A stretch of 13,885 nucleotides of DNA from Chloromonas sp. AAM2. Its lineage: Eukaryota; Chlorophyta; Chlorophyceae; Chlamydomonadales; Chlamydomonadaceae. The stretch covers positions 1-13,885 of the forward strand of contig QAXH01005793.1 of the NCBI GenBank assembly GCA_004335635.1, in the 5' to 3' direction. This document shows positions 7,651 to 13,885 of the stretch, piece after piece. The position numbers were made by a program, and so were the translations under genes. The first letter of the stretch is position 1; every line of letters begins with the position of its first letter. The notes beneath the pieces were generated by a model, which was not told where the DNA came from, did no database searches, and was given only the letters and a program-made list of their open reading frames with translations.

Positions 7651-10266
7651 CTACAGTTGCCTCATGACCGCATCGTCAGTTGGTGGCAGGCCAGCCCCTG
7701 CCGACTGTACAAGCATCGCTGGGTCGAGAGTTGGAAACGGAGTAGCTGACATCGGGTCCACCGTTCCCATTAGTACACCGTCATCATCGGCCCATACCGC
7801 CCCTGCAACATCATATTTACTGCTGCCCGCTCCTGCTTCACCAATGCTGCCACCAGCCAATGGCAACTGAGCACGGTGCCCCACAGCACTGTCGTCATTT
7901 GAATTCAAGAACGGTTCTGGCATAGCATGTGACCGACGTGATCCCTGCGGAGAACCGCCCATGTGCACCATGCCATCGGCAGTCGACGCCATGCTCAGCA
8001 TTGCACGTGGGCGGCCATGTGTGGGCCCTGGAAGGGTGGGGCTGACACTGCTAACCGCAGGCAGCGTCCCTTCCAAGGAGCCTACACTGACCGTCACAGC
8101 CACTGCTGACGCCGTTGGCTGCAGGGGCCTGTTCACGGCCTCGATATTGGCAGCACTGGGTGCTGAAATGCTTGAAACTCCATCACGTGCATCAGGTGGT
8201 ATGGCAATAGTCGTGTCGTCTAAGCTGGGTTTGAAGGGCTTCTGGCCAAGCAGGCTTGGTGGGCCAGACAGCCCACTCGGTATAGCAGTGCTGGCCCTGT
8301 TGCCTTCTGCACCCCTGCGGGCCTCATCAGCGCTCGGGTACCCATGCCCGCTGTCCTGTCCCCTTTCCTTAACGGTCACATCCCTGCGTTCACTAACTGG
8401 CGCAGATGCCATGCACTTTCCTGGGCTATCTTTCACTATCACCGTGCCGGTAGAGCCATCGGATGATCCGCCGTGTGGCGAACCACATGCTCCTTCTGGC
8501 CCCTGCTCATCTTCACCTGCCTTGCTCGGCTGATCACTGCATAATTCCCCCTCGGCTGCAAGCAACTTTGCCTGAAGCCAGGAAGCAACTGGGCGCAGTT
8601 GTTCGTCACGTGGCTGGCCTGGTTGGGACTGGCTGTTATTTGACTGTGACAGCCGGGTGATTCCGCCTGTCTTACAAACTGGCAGTGACAGTGCAGGGTC
8701 TGGCTTCAGCTCAGGCGTGGCTGCTAAGTGGGTATCAACCCAGCTTGACCTGGGGTTTGAGTGCCCATGCGGCATGTGAGCTTCAGGGCCCCATGTGGAA
8801 TCTGTGCGCATGCCATAGCCTTGCATGGGCAGCTCAGCATGGGCGATCCATGTCTGCGCTCCTTGATGCATGTCGTCGGCAGGCCATGGACCTGCCTGGA
8901 AGCTGTCACGTGATTCGTGGAAATCGCTGGCAACTGCCACAACGTTGACCCCTGCATGCCTCCTGCCGTCTGCCAATCGTGCGCTGTCATCAAAGCGAGT
9001 CACATGACGCGTGGAATCAAAGCGAACTGTGCTATCCGTAGTGTCGGTCTGGCCGCTGTCTGCCCGTCCCATAGCTAGGTGCGGCATGGCAGTTAGAAAC
9101 GTGCCAGGACCAGTGGGTGTGTCAGTGGCATGAACATGTGGCCCCCGCCAGGCAGTTGCATTATCTGACGACGCCCTGGCTGCTGCTCCTGCTGCTGATG
9201 TCTCCACTCCTGCAGCTGCTCCTGCTGCACCTGTTGTCGCCGCGGTGGCTGCTCCTGCAGCTGCTGCTGCTGCTGCTTGCGGCCGTTGCTCAGGTTCAGA
9301 ATGCAGCTCCGGCAAAGGCAGCTGCTGTGCTCCTGCTATGCTATCACCATGCAGGCTTGCCCCGTCTTCTCCACCTAATTTGTTCAACAAAGCCTGTAAA
9401 GGACTGAGCGGTGGCACCATTGTAGAGGTTGCAACAGCTACAGCTGGATAGTGATGCAGTCTTGTCACCGTGTCTGCCTGGCCTGTGCTAGCCGGTGTCA
9501 CACCGGGCTTCAGTGGGCTAGGTGGTGGTGCCATTGCAGTGCCTGCCTCAGCTACAACAGGGTGGTGCTGCTGTCCTGCCACCACGTCTGCCTGGCCTGT
9601 GCCAGCCTGCTCGATGCCAGCCTGGTGACGTGTATGTGCTCGGCCGCTGTCGTACATACGTGCAGTGCTGACTTGCGCACTGTCATCCCGCTGTAGCTGG
9701 CTTCGCTGCAGAGGCGGCCTGTTGTTCTGTCTGGAATCGTATGGGTGAGGGTCTGGGGCCGCTTGGTGTGGTTGTGCGGGAGCACTGTGGAAACCACTGT
9801 GATGCTGAGGGTGTGAGCTAGGCAGCCCGGGTTCATATGAACCAGTGGAAGCAACCTGGTAACTGTTGTGGTGCTGACTCACGTGACCATGTGTGGGTTC
9901 GTCATGTGGGTCATGTGGGCGAGCATGTGCTTGTTGCATATCAAGGGCTGCAGTACCGGGGTGGCCACTGTCCCAGAGTTGCAAGCCAGGGAACAGAGGA
10001 GAGCGCACCAGCAGTTGTGCTGGTTGGAGCAGTTGTGGCGGTGGCAACGGTTGTGGCGGTTGTGTATGGGGTCGAGCCCGCTGGCTTTCCTCATGGTATT
10101 GGGTGTGGATCCAAGTGGTTGGTGTCTGTCCTGAGCTGCTGTGTGTGTAGGACCCAAGATCTGGTGGTGTGTGTGTGGGCGGATGGGCTGGAGTGGGCTG
10201 CATGTTGCCTGGTGTTAGGCAAGCCAGGGAGGAGAGTGAGGAGAGGCATGACAGGGGCTGCAGACT
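7651..10266 (-). CDS. Large terminal exon encoding an ~870-residue disordered protein region
   Basis: The frame is open for about 870 codons on the minus strand down to TAG at 7651-7653. The other frames here are broken into short pieces, which argues that this one is coding. It does not begin with a true ATG: an in-frame TGA lies just upstream, followed by a good acceptor (TATTGCCTTGCAG). It therefore looks like a terminal exon starting near 10266 or 10264. The product is rich in P, H, Q, S, A and G. It has a poly-alanine segment (about residues 333-352), a duplicated block with PPPSPL/PPLSPL motifs (about 223-293) and a D/R-rich patch (DSTVRFDSTRHVTRFDDSAR). No enzymatic domain, signal peptide or membrane segment is seen. 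The exon probably belongs to the same gene as the COMM-like pieces at 10388-10790. Function is unknown. Confidence 0.6.
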   Translation of the reverse strand, partial: SLQPLSCLSSLSSLACLTPGNMQPTPAHPPTHTPPDLGSYTHSSSGQTPTTWIHTQYHEESQRARPHTQPPQPLPPPQLLQPAQLLVRSPLFPGLQLWDSGHPGTAALDMQQAHARPHDPHDEPTHGHVSQHHNSYQVASTGSYEPGLPSSHPQHHSGFHSAPAQPHQAAPDPHPYDSRQNNRPPLQRSQLQRDDSAQVSTARMYDSGRAHTRHQAGIEQAGTGQADVVAGQQHHPVVAEAGTAMAPPPSPLKPGVTPASTGQADTVTRLHHYPAVAVATSTMVPPLSPLQALLNKLGGEDGASLHGDSIAGAQQLPLPELHSEPEQRPQAAAAAAAGAATAATTGAAGAAAGVETSAAGAAARASSDNATAWRGPHVHATDTPTGPGTFLTAMPHLAMGRADSGQTDTTDSTVRFDSTRHVTRFDDSARLADGRRHAGVNVVAVASDFHESRDSFQAGPWPADDMHQGAQTWIAHAELPMQGYGMRTDSTWGPEAHMPHGHSNPRSSWVDTHLAATPELKPDPALSLPVCKTGGITRLSQSNNSQSQPGQPRDEQLRPVASWLQAKLLAAEGELCSDQPSKAGEDEQGPEGACGSPHGGSSDGSTGTVIVKDSPGKCMASAPVSERRDVTVKERGQDSGHGYPSADEARRGAEGNRASTAIPSGLSGPPSLLGQKPFKPSLDDTTIAIPPDARDGVSSISAPSAANIEAVNRPLQPTASAVAVTVSVGSLEGTLPAVSSVSPTLPGPTHGRPRAMLSMASTADGMVHMGGSPQGSRRSHAMPEPFLNSNDDSAVGHRAQLPLAGGSIGEAGAGSSKYDVAGAVWADDDGVLMGTVDPMSATPFPTLDPAMLVQSAGAGLPPTDDAVMRQL
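9170..9300 (-). repeat. GCN-codon repeat encoding poly-alanine segments
   Basis: On the + strand this is an imperfect CTGCTGCTCCTGCAG run. On the minus strand it encodes alanine-rich segments, including seven consecutive alanines, interspersed with G, T and V. It lies inside the large disordered exon. Confidence 0.7.
9394..9606 (-). repeat. Internal duplication in the disordered protein (PPxSPL blocks)
   Basis: Two adjacent blocks of about 33-35 residues share the pattern [AS]xTGQAD...HH.P.V...[AS]..[AT]M.PP.SPL. They are read on the minus strand at about 9502-9606 and 9394-9492. The match covers the whole block with spacing kept, so this is a diverged tandem duplication within the coding exon. 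Confidence 0.65.
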
Positions 10267-10387
10267 CTGCAAGGCAATACAAAATTTGGATTGAGTTCAC
10301 TGTGATTAGAACGCGAAGATTATTTGTTGCTGTTACCATGCGACATCTTAAAGCATGCACTTATGGCAAGAAAGCAGCACAATCTAC

Positions 10388-10790
10388 TTGCCAGAAGTAA
10401 GTTGGAAATGGCCTGCGTACTGAAATGAACGTTTGGCGGAGTACCCCGCAGTCTTATCGAATAGGCAATCCGGCATGCAACCATGATGGTGTGTACTCAT
10501 ACACTGTGTGCACTCATAGAAAAGCAACCTGGATGGAGCTATCGTGACGTACATAGAAAATTCAGATGAGCACTGCAGAACCCTCGGTCTGAGCAAGCAA
10601 CTCCTGTTCAAATTCCAGCCTCACGCCGTGTGGAGGGCGATTCTAACACCCACTCGACCCTAGCAAAACCGTCACCTACCTCAAGCGTGTACTGTAGCCG
10701 CCAGTGTAAATCTTGCAGCTTTGACGGCATGCCTGTGATGGTTGGAAGCTTTGCCAAGGGCGCTATCTGCTCCAGCACGTGCATCAGAGG
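10388..10790 (-). CDS. Putative COMM-domain exons of a COMMD-like protein (tentative splice model)
   Basis: An exon ending at 10680 (donor GTAGGT) encodes MPSKLQDLHWRLQYTLE; the Trp codon is 10701-10703. Two downstream pieces can be spliced on. One, 10572-10503, follows TTCTGCAG, encodes CSSEF, VTIAPSRLLF and ECTQ, and has donor GTATGA. The other, 10412-10388, follows TACGCAG, encodes HFQLTSG, and has donor GTAGAT. Phases then allow joining to the large exon at 10264, which begins LQPLSCLSSLSSLACL. The order W-R-L-x-Y, then a P..LL strand, then F.L, then an LxxLL-like helix, at about 57 residues in total, matches the layout of COMM domains (COMMD3/COMMD4 type, the protein-sorting Commander complex). 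The match is by eye. The short third exon and the competing upstream AG at 10421 make the model uncertain, and the N-terminal helical domain is not resolved. Confidence 0.35.
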
Positions 10791-11468
10791 TCTAGCCACG
10801 TGACCCTGCCCCTCTTGAGGCCAGCATGGGCTGGTGCGCATGCATGTGCTCGCATGCGCTATGATACCCAAATGGTCGATGGGTTTTACTGCATCAGGAA
10901 TGTGCCAACCTGGCGCATTGCAACAGCACGTGGTCCGTTGTGGTGGAGGATAAGGATTATCTGGGGTGCCATGCTGTATGCGGCGCACAGTTCTGTCCCT
11001 GCGCGCTGGCGAGGCAGTGCAGGTGCCTGTTGGTGGTACTTGGTTAGCACCGCACGTGCTGCAGGGGAGGTATGCATGGAGTGCTGCCGGGTAGTAGGTG
11101 GTGTGATGCCCTGCATCTGTGCGTGTGGGTGGTGGTGCGGGCTGGGTGCGGTATGCCCGTACTGCTGCAGGAATGAGAGTGGGCAGAGGGCTGATGTGGC
11201 GTGCACCAGCTATGGGCCCCCATGATGCCAGGCTCTGAGGCAGGGGTGGGGCGGATGGGGCATTGACAGCGGCAGGGGGCGCCTCGCGTCTGCGTCGTGG
11301 GGGTCGTTGATGGGGCACCCGATGGATGTGTCCACAGCCTCTGTATGCTGTGTCTGTCGCCTCCAGCACGCCCTGAGATCTGTGTGCTGTGTGCTGCAGG
11401 CTGGCTGCAAACTCATCGTGAATCATGATGCCGCACAATTGTGTGTGTACGCCATGCCTTGCTGCCAC
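10791..11468 (-). other. Open minus-strand frame, P/H/T/C-rich, coding status unclear
   Basis: This frame is continuous with the COMM-like exon and stays open for about 225 codons upstream. Its beginning contains HDEFAASLQ (11420-11394) followed by HTAHRSQGVLEA. That resembles the helical linker that precedes the COMM domain in COMMD4-like proteins. The middle is proline-, histidine- and cysteine-rich without conserved features. It could be an insertion in the protein or an intron that happens to be open. No strong GTRAGT donor follows the HDEFAASLQ piece. Confidence 0.25.
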
Positions 11469-11713
11469 ACACTGCTATAGGGTTCGTGAACAGCATGTAA
11501 GTGTTTGTGGCGCGGAACAAGACGCGATGGGTTTGCCATGAAAAACCGACGCCATGTGCGCAGGATGGTGGGCGAAGGCTCCCACAGGCAGGTAGGCAGG
11601 CAGCACAAGCTGGCATTGTTCTGCTGTTCTGTTTGCGTTGGCTTGCTGATTTGTAATTGTGACTTTTCCCGCTGTTGCTCAAAACGCTGCAGCGTTCTTG
11701 CGTGAGACAGCAT
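11423..11713 (-). CDS. Hypothetical minus-strand ORF, possible first exon
   Basis: An ATG at 11713-11711 opens a 96-codon frame beginning MLSHARTLQRFEQQREKS, a hydrophilic, probably helical start. The rest is less protein-like (C- and W-rich), so only the first about 30 codons may be coding. Its ATG lies 63 bases from the divergent IFT122 ATG. It overlaps the frame with HDEFAASLQ, so both cannot be a single unspliced product. I do not recognise a family. It could be the start of the minus-strand COMMD-like gene or chance. Confidence 0.2.
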   Translation of the reverse strand: MLSHARTLQRFEQQREKSQLQISKPTQTEQQNNASLCCLPTCLWEPSPTILRTWRRFFMANPSRLVPRHKHLHAVHEPYSSVWQQGMAYTHNCAAS

Positions 11714-11776
11714 GACACTAGCTCTGGATAGTCAGCTACGAAGCTGAGTCTTTGCGCCGTGGGACAAGTTTGAGCA
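11714..11776. promoter_or_regulatory. Candidate short divergent promoter/5' UTR region
   Basis: Only 63 bases separate the IFT122 ATG from the ATG of the minus-strand ORF at 11713. If that ORF is real, the two genes share one regulatory region or have overlapping 5' untranslated regions. I see no TATA box and no convincing RFX X-box in it. Confidence 0.2.
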
Positions 11777-12753
11777 ATGAGGACAGTGGTAGCATGGCAG
11801 GAGACGCCGGTGAGTTGCACACTGATGCAGCGCAGTTTTGTGCAATTGGCAAGTGCCTACGCATGCAGCCTGTCGGGCCAATGTACACACAAACCCTTGC
11901 TGAAAACACACCGATCTTAGAGATGTGTCGTCCCCGCTGACTAAACACACTCACTCCCACCACCTTTCAACTTGCAGCCGGAGAAGGATGGCGTCAGGAA
12001 TGTGTGCTATGATTTATGCTACAAACCAGGTGAGACCTGCAGCTCAAATGGTCGCCACAGCTCCTGAGTCAACATGCAGGCCTGAACCTTGGGCAGGATG
12101 CGTGCGTTCTGAGGACACAAGACTGATTTCTGCCTTTGAGTTCAAGGCATAACTCTTGCATGCTCATGGCTCCAAGGTCCACATGAGACGTGCCATGCAC
12201 ATACCTTTAAACCTTGCATGCACACCCATGCCTGCACACCATGCTGCAGATGGCACGCAGCTCGTGGCAGGCGTGGGCAACCGTGTGGTTGTCTACGATG
12301 CAGTAGACGGAGACCTGCTGCATGCTCTGAAGGGCCACAAGGTGCATGGTCTTTGTGGCGGGGCAGACTCGCTTGGCAAACTCGTGTCCTGTCTGCGCGT
12401 GGGCATATGCTTGGTCTGCAGGCACCACAGTGCATGTTGCATGCTGGCAAGGGGCCTCACATGCACGCCTATGCGCAGCTTGAACATGGTGGTGAAGTGC
12501 TTGCATGCTGCATGGCACATCGCAACCAAAGGAACACAATGTGTGGAAAATGTGATTGTTTGTTCACCTCATGGGCCCTCCATCTCAACTGCACATGTGC
12601 CAGGTACAGCAAACAGATGCAACCTTTCCCTCAGCAGTCTGACTGGCTGCATTTTGGTTGCAGGACTGTGTGTACTGTGTGGCATACGCCCACAATGGGA
12701 AGCGCTTTGCCTCCGGTGGTGCCGACAACACAGTTATCATTTGGACAAGCAAG
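11777..12753 (+). CDS. IFT122: IFT122, N-terminal WD40 region (3' end beyond the window)
   Basis: Four exons join in frame: 11777-11809 ([11 protein letters not shown]), 11978-12029 ([17 protein letters not shown]), 12250-12341 (from [17 protein letters not shown] to LKGHK) and 12664-12753 ([17 protein letters not shown], then [13 protein letters not shown]). Donors are GTGAGT, GTGAGA, GTGCAT and GTAATC, and the acceptors are good CAGs. The 88 residues align almost end to end with the start of animal and algal IFT122, including the MR start, the GHK...YCVAYA blade and the VIIWTSK strand. IFT122 is a core subunit of IFT-A, which drives retrograde intraflagellar transport and entry of membrane cargo into cilia. 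The ATG is supported by an in-frame TGA two codons upstream (11771-11773) and by homology. No exon encoding the next blade is visible, so intron 4 continues past the window. Confidence 0.93.
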
Positions 12754-13010
12754 GTAATCAGCATGCATGGTCATGACAGCGCAGGGCTGTGTACCAGCGA
12801 CTACAGGTGTGTTGGCAGTGCATGGCGATGCAGCAGGTGGTGTAGGTGATGGCCAGGAAGAGGAGGGCAGGCCCTGACGAATGGTGCGCTCTGCCAGGTT
12901 CTAAGGGGAACTCATGCAGTGTGTACTGTGGCACCACATGGGGCACATGACCAACTAGGAGCAGAATGCAAGCCAGATAGCCGGCCAGACAGCTTTGCGC
13001 CAGGCATCCC

Positions 13011-13040
13011 GCTGAGCAGCCCTTCCTGGACGGAAGGCCC
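13011..13040. repeat. Diverged repeat, copy 1 (GCTGAGCAG...GGAAGGCCC)
   Basis: The stretch GCTGAGCAGCCCTTCCTGGA followed by CGGAAGGCCC recurs in diverged form at 13804-13832 in the same intron, with similar flanking bases upstream. This copy contains an inverted pair CCTTCC-TGGAC-GGAAGG that could form a short hairpin. Confidence 0.6.
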
Positions 13041-13250
13041 ACCGCAAACCAGGCAGGCAGGTGGACCGCCACACAGCCACGCATCAACCTGACAAGCCAG
13101 ACAGACAAACAGATCGACTGCCTGACTGACTGACAGGCAGGCAGAAAGGCAGGCAGACAGACAGACAGCGTCCTGGCGTGCAGCTGGACAGACAACCCAG
13201 GCAGGCAACTGGACAGCCACACCTGACGGCCAGGCAGCCACCTGCTTGCA
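13035..13250. repeat. Degenerate (CAGG/CAGA)n tetranucleotide region
   Basis: Repeated CAGG, CAGA and GACAGACA words occur throughout, densest at about 13127-13170 (CAGGCAGGCAGAAAGGCAGG). The region lies in IFT122 intron 4 and is the source of misleading open frames on the minus strand. Confidence 0.75.
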
Positions 13251-13490
13251 GCACTCCCAATCAAGAGCAGCGCCCTGCTAACAGAGGAGGAAAGGGGTGA
13301 ACCATCATATCTCACACAGCCCCTGCCAATGGCACTGTACCACGATAGCTGGCAGAACAGGCCTGCAAGCCATAGAAGCTGGGGGGTTTGGAGCTCCACA
13401 GGGGAGGACTCATGCTGCCAGCGGTTCACAAGGCCTTACACATGGGCTGGTAATAGTGACACGTACCTTGCACCTTGTCAGCATGCACTA

Positions 13491-13538
13491 TCAGACAGTG
13501 TGGTCATCTCCACGGGTTTGTACTCCAGCCCTAATGCG
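13491..13538. repeat. ~48-bp diverged direct repeat, copy 1
   Basis: The segment with GTCATCTCCA...TTTGTACTCCAGCCCTAA matches 13611-13660 (CTCATCTCCA...TTTGATACTCCAGCCTTAA) at a 120-bp offset. It lies in IFT122 intron 4 and is probably the remnant of a larger tandem duplication. Confidence 0.6.
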
Positions 13539-13610
13539 GCTGTTCAGTTCACAACATGGTCATTCATGCCAGCTCATCACAATCACAACGATGCCTATCC
13601 CTGCGAATAC

Positions 13611-13660
13611 TGTCAAACTGTGTGCTCATCTCCATCTTTTGATACTCCAGCCTTAAAATG
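13611..13660. repeat. ~48-bp diverged direct repeat, copy 2
   Basis: This is the second copy of the repeat at 13491-13538, same orientation, 120 bp downstream. Similarity is patchy, with several substitutions and small indels. Confidence 0.6.
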
Positions 13661-13803
13661 TCCAATTGCTTTTCCTAGACATGATGCTCCTGGGCGTGCT
13701 CTACCAAGTGGCACAACAGACGTTTTTCCTTTCCTGTTTGGTCAGCCACTGAGCTGATGTGCATGTAACAGGTGCTGCTTGTTTGCCTTCCGCCCGTGCC
13801 CTT

Positions 13804-13832
13804 GCTGAGCAGTCCTCTCCGGACTGAAGGCC
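13804..13832. repeat. Diverged repeat, copy 2 (GCTGAGCAG...TGAAGGCC)
   Basis: This is the second copy of the element at 13011-13040, in the same orientation, reading GCTGAGCAGTCCTCTCCGGA then CTGAAGGCC. The hairpin of copy 1 is weakened here. It directly precedes the CA tract. Confidence 0.6.
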
Positions 13833-13834
13833 AT

Positions 13835-13837
<3 letters not shown>

Positions 13838-13885
<48 letters not shown>
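13838..13885. repeat. (CA)n dinucleotide microsatellite, at least 24 units
   Basis: Forty-eight bases of uninterrupted AC repeat reach the last base of the window. Because the window stops inside the tract, this may be a contig or scaffold break. Confidence 0.95.

Larger units (their letters stand above)
12754..13885 (+). other. IFT122 intron 4 (partial), repeat-rich
   Basis: This interval starts with the donor GTAATC after the VIIWTSK exon and reaches the window edge without a sequence matching the next IFT122 WD40 blade on the + strand. It holds degenerate CAGG/CAGA repeats, two diverged repeat pairs and a terminal CA tract. The minus-strand open frame over 12758-13429 has a low-complexity L/C/V/P composition generated by these repeats and is not taken as a gene. 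Confidence 0.65.

Noticed and set aside
7961..8533. + strand open frame of 190 codons
   Set aside because: It lies opposite the much longer minus-strand coding exon and looks like its complement.
10779..11225. + strand open frame of 148 codons
   Set aside because: It is C- and W-rich with no conserved motif. The opposite strand carries the COMM-like segment.
11423..11713. Retrotransposon or transposase reading of the minus-strand frames near 11500
   Set aside because: No catalytic or zinc-knuckle motif and no flanking repeats could be seen.
12758..13429. Minus-strand open frame of 223 codons
   Set aside because: It is L/C/V/P-rich, produced by CAGG/CAGA repeats in IFT122 intron 4, with no recognisable domain.

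Overview
This window looks like nuclear DNA from a ciliated, intron-rich eukaryote, most likely a chlorophyte green alga of the Chlamydomonas/Volvox type. The evidence is short conserved exons with GT-AG introns, abundant minisatellites and trinucleotide repeats inside and between exons, long Q/H/A/G-rich low-complexity stretches, TGTAA-type polyadenylation motifs, and a recognisable intraflagellar-transport gene. No prokaryotic operons, tRNA or rRNA genes, CRISPR arrays or intact transposons are visible. The exact lineage is an inference.

Left part (about 1-5907, + strand): the 3' two-thirds of a superfamily 1 helicase gene, best matched to ZGRF1. Nine exons can be joined in one frame from 396 to the stop at 5905-5907. 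They carry motifs Ia, II (DECSQ), III (GDPMQLPP), IV (YRCHP), V (VATVDSFQGAEKE) and VI (LNVALTRARRHL). The Walker A exon must lie left of the window. Species-specific low-complexity insertions interrupt the helicase core, and a Q/H-rich tail ending in hexapeptide repeats follows it.

Middle (5908-7650): no convincing gene. This is the converging 3' flank of the helicase gene and of a minus-strand gene. The minus-strand gene has one very large exon (7651 to about 10266) that codes for a roughly 870-residue disordered protein. Upstream of it on the same strand (about 10388-10790) are short coding-like pieces. Joined by plausible splice sites, they resemble a COMM domain, which suggests a COMMD-like protein with a giant disordered tail. 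That assignment is tentative. The minus-strand stretch 10791-11713 holds open frames of uncertain status.

Right part (11777-13885, + strand): the 5' end of IFT122, a core subunit of IFT-A (retrograde intraflagellar transport). Four exons give 88 continuous residues of the N-terminal WD40 propeller, and the ATG is well supported. Intron 4 then runs to the window edge. It is full of degenerate tetranucleotide repeats and two diverged repeat pairs, and it ends in a (CA)n tract.

No novel multi-gene system is evident. The most interesting points are the possible COMM-domain/disordered-tail fusion, splice acceptors built out of minisatellite DNA, two candidate nonproductive splice choices in the helicase gene, and the very short divergent spacing upstream of IFT122.
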